The position numbers were made by a program, and so were the translations under genes. Below the pieces are notes generated by a model. It had not been told where the DNA came from, made no database searches, and saw nothing but the letters and a program-made list of their open reading frames with translations. Positions 12,516-22,885 of a stretch of DNA of 64,000 nt are shown here, piece after piece. The stretch is from NCBI GenBank assembly GCA_021396245.1, contig WNYE01000085.1, positions 119,235 through 183,234 of the forward strand. Direction: 5' to 3'. The DNA comes from Sporothrix humicola. Its lineage: Eukaryota; Ascomycota; Sordariomycetes; Ophiostomatales; Ophiostomataceae. The first letter of the stretch is position 1; every line of letters begins with the position of its first letter.

Positions 12516-12935
12516 TTTGATGCAGGCCTTTGGTCGTCTGGTCTACTTCGTTATTGTATGCGGTTTGAAGACAGACGTGCCATTTCGACCATCATGCCTG
12601 GTGATAAGCTCTCGCTGTTGATCTCTGGGCTGCATAATGTGCACGTGTGTTCTCCGCACACGGCTGCCACTTGCCGTCTCCATGCGAGATAGGAAACCGC
12701 CGCGAGATGCTATCTGGGAAGGTGCCATCAGCCTTGCATCCAAAAAGGGCAGTCATCAGCCTGATTCGTAGTATGTAGAACGGCAGCTGAATTTTGATCG
12801 TTCTCGTTTTTGGACTATTTGTTCATCCCCTTTTTTTTCCTCCTGCGGCTTCAAGTTCTCATATCGAGTGGCTTCATTGAGTCGTATATCCTTCGGCTTC
12901 GCCGGCCATCCATGGCCATGCAAATAGTCGTTTTG

Positions 12936-12958
12936 TCTCTCTCTCTCTCTCTCTCTCT
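12936..12958. repeat. (TC)n microsatellite
   Basis: About 11.5 uninterrupted TC units in the divergent spacer. Confidence 0.9.
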
Positions 12959-13010
12959 TTAATTTTGTCAACATCCTAAAACACCGTACATTTAAGGCCT
13001 ATTCCACGGA

Positions 13011-13063
13011 AAGGATGATTTTCTATGAAGATGTTAAAATTAGAATCCCCAAAAATCATCCTT
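13011..13063. repeat. 12-bp perfect inverted repeat, 29-nt loop
   Basis: The arms are 13011-13022 (AAGGATGATTTT) and 13052-13063 (AAAATCATCCTT), exact reverse complements. The stem-loop lies about 400 bp upstream of the ATG at 13466. It could be a factor-binding palindrome, a small element remnant or chance. Confidence 0.6.
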
Positions 13064-13465
13064 GGCTGTTTTTTCTCAAGTCCTCATACGGGAGTTCTGT
13101 ACGGTCCCACGGAGTAGACGAGTACTCTTTCCCTTTTGGGAAATACAAACATCATGTAAACAACCACACTCGCTCCTTCCTCTTGTGATGACGTTGCTAC
13201 CTACAACTTGTTCTTGTTTTCTTAAGATAAATCTCGCGAGTTATTCCATCAACAACTTGATATCTTCTTCCTCTTCCGCCCCGCGCCCTCTTCTCTGCTA
13301 CCGCCAATTGCAACACACATTCACCACGCTGCTCCCGACAATAACCACCATCCACCACATAGCCTGAGTAATTGCTCTCTAGTAAGAGTTCCCTTACTTT
13401 CTATTGCCTTCCTCGCCCTGTGCCATTCTGCTAACACGCTTACCTAAGATCCAATATTCGGCATC

Positions 13466-15442
13466 ATGGGAGACACCAAAGGGGGCACCCCATTGCCTCC
13501 CCCGAATCCGTTTTTGAGCGATTGGTGGGGAACCCTGGGCCCCGGTTTCGAGGAGTTGAGAATGCCACCTTCGGAACTTGAAGAGTACAAGCAATGTCTT
13601 GCGGAAAAGTTCATACCTGAGAAGCTCGACGACTAGAACTTGTCCAAGCCAAACGCTCCCAAGAAGTCCAAGTCCATCACCCTGGCGCCACTTCTGCTCT
13701 CGCCGACTGCTGATATTGTCCGGCGACGGTCTGCGGCAAAAGCGGAGCCAGCCAACAAGACTCAGCCAGTCCTGGTCCGCCTACTCTCAACGCACTGGTT
13801 CTCCAAGCGAATCCTTTATCATCTGATGTACTCGGATCTTTTGAATCTGGCTAGTGCAAGCAGTGTCCTATGTGATCTCGTCGGAGATTCCTTTCAGGTA
13901 TGGTCCATGACAGAAGCGAACTTTGAAAATTGGGAACTCTCAGAAGCCGACTTCTCCAAAATGGTAGAAGAAGCTCGGGGCAGCTGCGACGGTCGCTTGC
14001 GTCGATAGGTTCGAAACGGTCGCCTGATGATTACTTCGACGCATGATGAGGTTGATTGGTCGTTTAAAAGGTCGTTCTTGGCAATGACGAGATGTTTCAA
14101 GGCACTGAATAATGCGACTGAACGCATCCAAGTGCTCCATTTTCACAACTGCCCCTTTCTCGACAAAAATGCCATCAAAACGATTCTATCAAGAGACTCT
14201 TTGCCGAATCTGAAGACGCTAGGCATCTTCCATTGTCGTCTACTCCATGGACTCTCGGCCGCATTCCTCCTGGGCATCCTGGAATTGAGGGAAAAGCAAT
14301 CGCCCACGACCCGTGTTGACTCGTTTGATTTCGCACCCAGCTATCACTACGGCCCCAGTGATGTAAACCGTGAAGGGAGCTTCGGGATCAGCTAGAACGA
14401 CTTGGGCGTCGACACAAGCAGGGCAATTATCACCTTTGTGTTCTTCACCGTCTTCCCCAAAGCCAGTCTGCTCGGATACGACTTCATCTCATCCCGCTCT
14501 GCATTCCGCCGCTGGCTGGAGAAGCTGCCCTTAACAGATTGGCTTGTGCCACGGATGATTATGCTCTACCAGCTTCTAGGGCCTCATCGCATACTCCGCG
14601 CATGCAAGGAGGAGTCACATAAGTCGGGCCTTGATGAAGATTCGCAGCCGAAGGTGAGATTCATACGGCCCCTTTCCAAGCAACTAATGCGCGTCATCAC
14701 CCACGGCACAAAATCCGATCCTCGAGAGAAGAATTGGCGCTACAGCATCGACAACTGGATTCCATGCAAACTTTGCAAGATTTGCTATCCCCGCTTCTTG
14801 ATGCACAATGGGCCCGATATCTGCAGTGCTTGCTATCTCAATTCAGCAGTCGAGCGCGAGGTAGACCACTACAAGGCTCACCGATGCGAGATAATGAAGG
14901 CAGCGCTCCATCCGGGTCTAACTCTCAAGGAGGCTGCTGCCGCGATCAGCGATGCCGAAGAAATGGTGTTCAGAAGAAAAGCCACTCCTAATGCAACGCA
15001 GGGGTCGGGCAGTATGGCATGTACGGTTCCAAGGAGCCATCTGGATGGCTTCGCTGAAGCCTACCACATGGCCCAGAGGACCAATTTTCTCCGAATCATG
15101 CATCTCGAGAAAGACTGTTATGCAAGCAACGCAGCAGATCTCAATGCCATGCAGGGAGATGTGTTCCCAAACATATTACCCATGGCCGCCGGTGAATGGC
15201 TCGGACGGTGCCCGCAAACTCGCCACCATTGCAAGAACAAAAAGGCCCCGCTATCACAGGGCGTCAACTACACGCCCGATGAGTGGAAGAACATTGTCAA
15301 GAAATCTGACGCTGGCAGCACCGCTCAAAAGCTGCATGTCACCACAATGTTCTACCACCCGCCCGGAGACTGGGACATCAAGCACCAGCGCACGAAGCCG
15401 AGACCGTCGTGCCACAGTTACATGCTTTTTATGAAATTATAG
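13466..15442 (+). pseudogene. F-box/LRR-like ORF interrupted by three in-frame TAG codons
   Basis: A 658-codon frame runs from ATG 13466 to TAG 15440-15442 with no frameshift, but is broken by TAG at 13634-13636, 14006-14008 and 14393-14395. The four open segments (56, 123, 128 and 348 codons) read as one protein: a Pro-rich start, an F-box-like helical stretch (ILYHLMYSDLLNLASASSVL, second segment), a leucine-rich-repeat-like segment (VLHFHNCPFLDKNAIKTIL and LPNLKTLGIFHC, third segment), and a long C-terminal part with clustered cysteines (CKLCKIC, then CSAC) that may bind zinc. The next in-frame stop after the terminal one is again TAG (15458-15460). Intron removal does not rescue the frame: a GT-AG span of 111 nt (13898-14008) is in phase but lacks a good branch site, and the span at the third TAG is only 33 nt. 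It is either a recent pseudogene or a gene whose UAG codons are corrected in mRNA. Confidence 0.8.
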
Positions 15443-16297
15443 CAGGTGGCGTCGGCATAGAACAAACGGGCGAGGCTGATGGTCCGCTGATCAAGCATTC
15501 ATACAGTCAAGCAACAACAACCAAATCGTTGAATCTTGCTGTGACATTTAAGGGAGTATCCAGGAAAGAGTCTCAAGAAAGTGCCAGGCTTTGTCAGTTT
15601 TGATGCCGTTGTTCCAGAATCTCTCCAATCTTCCAGACTTGGCAATCTTGGTATACAACGTCTGTTGATCCATGGCCTTCTTTTCCTGTTATTAAACCTT
15701 TGCCTAAGATGCCGGTGCTTGTGTCCCTGTTTTGGTTATCGGGTTTGGTTATAATAGGTTGTTGGTCTAAACTAAGCTGACTCTGTTGTTTAAGGAGAAG
15801 TATAAATATAGGAACAATAATAAATAAAGTTATTTGAATTATAAAAGGCATTTCCTTCTTCATTTCCTTCCTCATTTTTTCCTCATTTCCCTTTCTTTTC
15901 TTTTCTTTGCTTTGCTTTGCTGTGCTTTGCTTCTCTTTTTTTAGAAAAAGAAAAAATTAAGAACACGTAATAATAAGCAAACAAACAATTTCTTTAAAAT
16001 AATTACTAAAGAACACTCACAGACAGACCCAGCGCAGAGCAGTTAAGACATTCAAGACACACTGAAGAACTGAAGATTATACTCATGTTAAAACGAAGAA
16101 ATGGTTTATCATACAAAGTGGGCGCCATGCACATAACGTGCATTGGTATTTCAGCCGCAACACAATTAACGAGGCTGAACAATAGGGATACATAAACTGG
16201 AAAACAGATGACAGAAAGGCACACCTCAGGACAGGGTTTTGTAGCTCTGGCTATGGCCTTTCACCGTTGTCGAGAAAGGAGTTACTTTTTCGACCCT
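15443..16297. other. AT-rich intergenic patch
   Basis: The gap lies between convergent genes. About 15690-16010 is much more AT-rich than its surroundings and full of TA steps, with a T-rich pyrimidine tract at 15850-15945. There is no intact ORF. It could be a decayed, RIP-mutated element, but I saw no terminal repeats or transposase motif. The end nearest 16298 is probably the 3' UTR of the phosphatase-subunit gene. Confidence 0.5.
15905..15930. repeat. imperfect (CTTTG)n repeat
   Basis: Short tandem pentamer CTTTG with one variant unit, inside a longer CT-rich tract. Confidence 0.7.
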
Positions 16298-18756
16298 CTA
16301 CTCCGCTGACGATGCTTCCTTGTCCTTCTCCGCCAACTTGTCGGCGGTGGCATCAACAGGCATATCCTCCGGCTCTTTCTTCTGAGACGCAGCTGTGGCC
16401 TGTCCGCTGCCGCCGGCTGCCGGGGAATCTTTCTCATCGCCACCCTCCTTGTGATCCTCCTTTCGCTTCTTGGGCGGTCCTCCGGGCTCGAGCTCATTCT
16501 CGGCCTCTCGCTTGGGTGTTGTGGACCGAACAGGCGGCGTCCCTGCTGGTGGTGGGTCAATTTCACCAGGCTGTTCCTTGACGCTTTCCCGGCTGGAGAA
16601 AGGGACAATCGGTGCCGCAACGGCGCCAGGCGGAAGAGCCGACGCTTTGCGGCCCACGGCAGCTTCAACATCAATGTCGCGCATGTCCACCTGGCTGGCG
16701 TCGGCCGCACTGCCGATCAGCAGGCCGGCACTGCCCTTGCCGTCGCCACTTCCGCCGGAGGCTCTGGACGACCGCTGCGGGCCCATGTCTGCAGCACCAA
16801 TCACCTGTGGGCCACGAGCATGCGGAATCTCATCATCCTCGTCATCGCCGCCAGATTCCTTTTCCTTGCCTTCTACACCTTTGCCCTTGTCCTCTTTGGC
16901 CGATTCGCCCGCTGTGGTTGGCGCGTCTGTGATTTCAGAATCTACCCCTCCCATATCAGTGTCTTCGGTGGTGTCTGGCTGTGCAGATTCGGCGTTGCTG
17001 CCCAGCACGCTGGACGGGACAGGACGACCGCCATGTAGCGCGTGGCGGTCCATATCTTCGTCTTCGTGGTCGTCCATATCATCCACGTCATGGTCATTGT
17101 CTTCGTCGTCTTCATCCTCGTCGTCGTCGTCATCATGGGCACCGGGGCGGAAACGGCCGCCAAAGGCCATGCCGCTGGCAGCTGCTGCACGTGCTGCAGC
17201 GACCCGGGCCAGCTGGCTGACTGGAACGACGCCGGCTGTTTGCTCCTGGCGGAGAAGTTCGCCCTGCGTGATGCCCCGTTGCTGCTGTTGCTGCACGGCC
17301 ATTGCTAGGCGGCCGTGGCTGTGGATGCCATTGATGGACACACTAACAGTCTCAATGCTACCCATGCCGTTGGGGCCCTCAATGGTCTCGGTCGCTTCCG
17401 TTCGCACTTCCATCCGGTGCTGCGGCGTCTGTTGCTGCTGTAGCAGCTGTTGCGAGGAAGACGCTGAGGACTGCAGCTGTTGCTGCTGCTGGAGGAGCGC
17501 CGGCGCGCGGGACGCGTTAGCTCCGCCGTGCACTGACCCGGTCGAGCTGCCTGCTGCACTAAAGGCCATCTCGCTGCCGTCCGTCGAGCCTGGCGGGCTT
17601 GATCCGTCGTCGTCCGTGTCGCCTGAGGAATCGTCCGCAACGTTAGTTGGACGAGCCCGCAGCCAAGGAATGGGCGTCAGAAGCGCGCCGAGCGGGTTGT
17701 CGCTGGCCGGGTTGCTAGCAAGAGCCAGGCCGACGCCCTCCATCTCGTCGTCGCTGTCCGAATCGGCGGGTGCCGACGGAATCATGACGGACTGAAGGGC
17801 TGCCATGGCCTCGGCGGAAGGCTCGGCAGGGGGTAGCGGGAAGACATTGCTGCCGCTGGTGACGCTGACAACGCGATCGACAGCGTGCAGGTAGGAGGCG
17901 AGGTAGCGGTAGTTCTGGCGCGGGGCAATAATGAGCTCCGCGAGACGCTGGATGCTGTGAGGAGGATATGTGTGGAAAGTGGTCCGGAGGGTTGTGACAA
18001 TGTAATCGACGAGGTCGAGGATGGGTTTGGGCATCGCAGGAGGGGAGTCTGGTGCTGTGATTGCTGGTCCAGAAGATGCCCCTGCTGCTGTTGATGCCTC
18101 CGCCTCCGCTGCCGATGTCGAAGGTTCCGCTGCCGATTCAGATGGGTCTTTAGCCGGGGCGTCTGATGCAGAAGCAGAAGCAGACGCAGAAGCAGGTGCA
18201 GCTGCCGCATCGTTATCGTTGCTCTCGCCATCGCCGCCAGCTACGGCGGCCCCCGGATCGGCATTCTCCTTGTCGACACCCTCTTTGGACTCCCCGCCGG
18301 CCCCTTGGCTTGGACCCGACTCTTGCGCCTGAGACGAGGACCCGACACCGACTCCGTTAGAAGCGTCGGAGCTTTGTTGGCCCGGGTGTGGCGGCTGTGG
18401 CAGTTTGGACTGTGTGCGCCTTGGCGGCGGGATGACGGGAATGGGGTATTCGAACTCGACAATCTGGGGACACAGGACATTAGTTGGATGCCGACAATGG
18501 CAATAAACCACCATGCCAGAGGAGAGTGACACATACGTTAAGGAAGCGCGAAATGACCGATTCCAGAAGCTTTGGCCAGTCGTCGCTGTGAATAAAGTTG
18601 TTAGCAAGATGTCGCCCGGGCACGAGGGGGGACTGCCGCCCGCAGCTGCAGCTTCTAGCCAGTTTCGTGGCTCTTCTGGACATACTAATCGATCGTTCCG
18701 CCCGATGCCAATCTGTGCAGCATGAGCTCGTCGTCCGAATCGTCGTCTGAATCCAT
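16298..18756 (-). CDS. PSY4: PPP4R2/Psy4-type phosphatase 4 regulatory subunit
   Basis: The gene model is complement(join(16298..18463,18537..18585,18686..18756)), 761 aa. Introns of 100 nt (donor GTATGT at 18685, acceptor TTCACAG) and 73 nt (donor GTATGT at 18536, acceptor CCCCAG) keep the frame, producing an N-terminus that starts MDSDDDSDDELM and continues DYDDWPKLLESVISRFLN into IVEFEYPIPVIPPP. The PPP4R2 core follows at about residues 185-245 (LDLVDYIVTTLRTTF, then HSIQRLAELIIAPRQNYRYL). In the family this subunit targets protein phosphatase 4 to nuclear substrates in the DNA-damage response. The remaining two thirds is low-complexity: Ala/Ser/Asp-rich linkers, poly-Gln, a run of Asp and Glu near residues 480-505, and a basic KKRK motif near 706 that may be a nuclear signal. 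The tail is longer than in yeast Psy4. The open frame upstream to 18922 is read-through of the introns. Confidence 0.85.
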
Positions 18757-21704
18757 TGCTGTGGCTGTGATCGCCGATGCACGCGACTGGTGCCTTGTCG
18801 TCAGTGAATTGCCGTCTTGTTGTCAATTGGGCGTAGTCCGCAGGGTGTATCGCGATGGGCGGAGGACGGTGATGTGCACAGGACAGGGCGGCTCGATGGT
18901 GGTCGAAAAGGCGGGCCTCCAATGCGCATCGGCGTTTTTCTTTGTTTGGCGTGGCTGTGGTGGGAACAGACGTGGTGGGAAAGAGCGCCCAGGACGCGAT
19001 GCGATGCTTGCTTGCCGGCGCTTCTGCGCATGCGCACTAGTTTTTCGTGGGCCTGCCACTGTGCACGCGCCAGCCCCGTTCTTTCTTTCAGGGGTGATGG
19101 ATAAAACCCGATAAGCGATAAGAACAGTGCCTAAATACAGTGCACTATATTATTTGCACGGATCGCCTTTGACCTCAACAACTTGTCGGACTTCGATGTG
19201 AAACCAAACCACACTGCCACTGCCCAGCAAGTTGGCACCCGCCAGTGAGGGCTGGGCAGCATTAGTCCAAGCAATTGTGCACCTGTACGGACGACATGTG
19301 AGCATGCATCATGCCCCTCGTGCTTTGCATTGTTTGGCAAGGAGGCTGTGACGACTGTACAGATGGCCGAGCTGAGCTAAGCGCTGGAGATCTTCCCTGC
19401 GCACGAGGAAGCGACGAACGGAGGGCGGACTGTCGGTCGGTCCTTCTTCCTCCATGTGCTGTATCGCACTGTCGTCTCGTTGTGCTCTGTTTGGGTAACC
19501 GCGATCGTGACAACTACTCTGCGAAGGAGCCACAAGCGTCGGAAAGGCAGGAAGGATTGGCGGCCAGGACTTTTGACGGCCAGCCCGCTAAAATCTGCAC
19601 GTCTATCCACTGAAGTGCACCAATACGAGGCGTCCCCTAATCTTGGATGGAGATCGCCATTGGATTTTCGACGGTACGCAGGACAAGAACCATAGGATGA
19701 TGTGCCTAGGACAAGCGTAAAAGGTCGCAAGAACAAACAGAACAAACCAGGAGTCAAAAAACAGAGCCGACTCAGGGTTCATTTGGTTCGTTCGTCACGT
19801 TCCTGACCAACCGATGCTCCGCAATATTTTTAGCGGGCTTTGGTGCTTTTTGGTGTCCTTTGGTGACTTTTGACGACGTTTGGTGCAGTTTTCTTCGCCT
19901 AGCGGCCGGCCGTTGAGACTTTTAGTGCAAAATGTATTGGTATGACGGCTGTTAGTGGCAGGAAAACAGTGGGCGTGGTTGGGTTCGCTCTTTCTTTTTT
20001 TAGGATCCATATCAAAGGAAGGCGCAGCAATGTTGGTTGGATCGGTCTTTCCCCCACGACAAGGCCACACAGGCGGATTCTGGGCCCTCTTTCACTTTTC
20101 TCTCCCTGCGATGAGGCGTTCTTGCCCCATTGGTGACGAATTCGACGTGTGTCATTTCACCAGTTCCTATTGCCTCGTTTTTACACCCGCAAACATTCAC
20201 ACAAAGTATTTACTCTTGGCTGCTTATTTGCTCACTTTTTTCTTTCAGTTTTTCTCACTGCATAACCTCTTCCACCGCTGTTTATAAGTACACACATCAC
20301 CTTGGCAGCCAGTGCCGCCTCCTGAGCCCCTGTTTCCGCCTTCGAACACATCTTTCTCCGATCTTGTTTCATCTGCTCCGGGATCAGAAGCAAAGACGGG
20401 AGGCCCGCCATAGCGTGCATCTCATGCCTTTTTACAAGTATCTTCCAGTGTAACGCACAATCTGAGCCGTTCAATCGCCAATATACACCGCACCCACGGA
20501 TATCTGTGGCTTCAAAAGCACACAAAATCAAAAGACTCGCGGCACACAGATTGTGGTCCCTCCCTTTGTCGACTAAGCCTTGCGCATCCCAGACAGGAAG
20601 GAGGACCCTGGCTCGCTGGATCCCCCATCTCCCTGGAACTCACTGTGCTCTTTCCCCTGTCACCCCGTTCACTCTTTCCCTGGTTGCAGCTTCAAAACGC
20701 ATTTTCAGGTTTCCATACCTTCCCTCGCTGCGGTTGTCGTTGTGTTCTCACTCGCTCTTGCCATCTCCGCCTCTCCAGCGTTACCCCCAAAACCAACATT
20801 TCCATTGCAAAGTAGATTGTATTTTGCCTCTTTGTCTCGCTGACCCTCCCTCCTTCCTCCTTCCACCTCCCTCCCTGCTGCACGCTGCATGCCCCCTCGT
20901 ATAGCGGCGTGCTCCTAAAACGCCGGCAGAATAAGTGCGGCTGTAGGCCCGCTTTTTGACCTATAAGTTCTGCAGGTCGTCCTTCACACTGGGTCGCTCC
21001 TTCCCTACAGCGTCTGGAATCTCCTGTATTCTATTATTTTTATTTTCCGCATTCCACTTCTCTCTCATTTTCGCATCCTTCTTGCCTTCTTCGTTCCTTC
21101 CCCTCCTCTTGCCATTTCTTGTTTCTTGTTTTTGTTCCCTCTCTTTCCTTCCCGTCTCATATCCTTTTCGTCATTCATCATCATCGCATCGAGACCGACA
21201 CGACTCACTCTTTTTCTCGACTGTCTCTCCCTCGCTTCCCCCCTTTGTCACCCAGTCGCTGCCACAACACGTGAAGCGGTCTCTCACCAAGTCATCGCCG
21301 ACCCCATTGGATTTGAATACGAAAAAGGGTTGCCACGTCGCCATCCCTCACTTCCGACACCACAAAAAGCAGATTTCTCCCTCGATCTCTCCACCAGCCA
21401 TCAGCAGACAACTACATTTCGTCTCGCTGACGAGCGTTTACTACTATCGCTTTGCAGCCACTCTTTTCCAACGACAACACGAACCCTGATTTGATTTCTC
21501 ACGTTTTGCCCTCTCCGTTGGGCCTGCTGCCGAAGCTCACTCTTTCTATCTATATCCAACACCCGCACAATATCGCCCGCCCTGGCGCCCCGTCAAGAGT
21601 CCCGGCGGTCGCTTCTGACACCGGATCCTGCCTTTGCCCAACAGCCGTTCAACAACAACGGCTACTACTATCGCGAGAACGGCGTTGCCGACCCGCCGCG
21701 CAAG
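18757..21704. other. divergent intergenic region, 2.9 kb
   Basis: This region separates the phosphatase-subunit gene (minus) from the membrane-protein gene (plus). The right part, about 20620-21250, is pyrimidine-rich on the plus strand, and 20892-21704 has no ATG at all, so it is probably mostly promoter and 5' leader of the gene at 21705. In 18757-20600 I see no coding ORF, repeat or RNA gene. Confidence 0.5.
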
Positions 21705-22885
21705 ATGTTCAGCTTCATCGAAACGAAATGGGCTAAGGCCTTCTTTCTGACCGTCCTATTGCAGGCCATCATCTGCCTGGCATTTGAAGCGTACGTATAT
21801 GGAGATGGCAACGATTATTTTCTCCTTTACTCGCGATGCTTTTCGCGATGCGTTCCGCGATGGCTCAAATGCCTCGAGGGTCTCGGACTACTTCTTTGTG
21901 ACACATGTGCTAACCACCACATAGATATCTCTTTGCCCAGTTCGAGTCGAATGTCATCCAAGACAAGGACACCAGCTCAACCAACTCCTTCTACCGCTCC
22001 ATCCCAACATTCCTGACGCTCTTCATCTTCGCTTTCTTGTACGAACTCGTGCTCGTGTGGGATGCCCTTCGCATGAAGAATACGATTCAGGTCATTGGCA
22101 TCTGCATTGCCAACCTAGCCTTCCTTATCTACACGGCCATCCAGACCGACCAGATCAACCTGGCCATCACATCGCTGGCCGCCATCGGTGCAATTAACCA
22201 AGAAGTTGGCAGCGTCGCCTTGATGGACCGTGTCCGGCCATTCCTCATCGCTATTCCTATCATCATTGGCGTTGCTACCATTGTGATGGGCTTCATCGCG
22301 TGGAAGCTGTACCAGGAGTTTGCCTGGGACATTCTCAAGCAGATCGGTGCCGACTACCGCATGAAGAAGCGGTTCCTTGCCTACCAGATTTACATTGCCC
22401 TGCTCAAGTTTGATTTTTTCTTCTTCCTCGGATTCACTGTCCAGTTCCTTGTTATTGTCACGGGCAAGACCGACGTCGAATTCGCCCTGACGGCCGCCGC
22501 CATCCCTATCACCATTGCCATCCTGCTGATGGCTGCATTTTTCACGCGCCACGAAATCAAGGTCGGCATGGCTGCCAGCATTGTCCTGTATCTCTGTGGC
22601 CTGGCATGGTTCTTCTTCAAGCTCGTGCGCATCTACGAGCCTGGCTACAAGCAGAACTACACAGCCGTGCAAAAGTCACTGACGGCCTTTGCGGTGCTGA
22701 CCATCCTGCTCATCATTCTTACCATCACCAACGCCTTTGTGTGCATGCACAACTTTGGAAGTGGCCTCAAGGCACACATTCTTAAGCGCGGCGACGGTGA
22801 AGAGAAGGCGGCACAATACGACGCGAACTCGATTGGCCTCAACGACATGAAGGCACCTCTGCCGAGCCGAATGACCATCGACTAG
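21705..22885 (+). CDS. UPF0658-type Golgi multipass membrane protein
   Basis: The gene model is join(21705..21790,21925..22885), 348 aa from the first ATG. The 134-nt intron (donor GTACGT, acceptor ACATAG) joins FEA to YLFAQFESN in frame. The protein has about eight or more hydrophobic helices, beginning with AFFLTVLLQAIICLAF at residue 11, and the family-like segment LVWDALRMKNTIQ in the first half. The C-terminus is hydrophilic. It resembles the fungal UPF0658 Golgi membrane protein group (fission yeast SPAC1952.10c), whose molecular role is unknown. The start is uncertain: 70 further in-frame codons run upstream to a TGA at 21492 and end in a plausible coding-like stretch (YYYRENGVADPPRK), but contain no ATG. 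An upstream exon joined at the CAACAG acceptor ending at 21644 is possible. Confidence 0.75.

Larger units (their letters stand above)
12516..13465. other. divergent intergenic region with dinucleotide and inverted repeats
   Basis: This 950-bp stretch separates the isochorismatase gene (minus) from the TAG-interrupted ORF (plus), so it should contain both promoters. It holds a (TC)n run at 12936-12958 and a perfect 12-bp inverted repeat at 13011-13063. No coding sequence is evident. Confidence 0.5.

Noticed and set aside
13898..14008. 111-nt GT-AG span that would remove the second TAG as an intron
   Set aside because: In phase, but it has no CTRAC-type branch point and its translation looks coding (WSMTEANFENWEL). 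It also would not remove the other two TAGs; the span at the third TAG is only 33 nt.
16470..17795. 441-codon plus-strand ORF opposite the phosphatase-subunit gene
   Set aside because: It is the antisense shadow of Ser/Asp/Gln repeats; it translates to Ser-rich low-complexity sequence with no family features.
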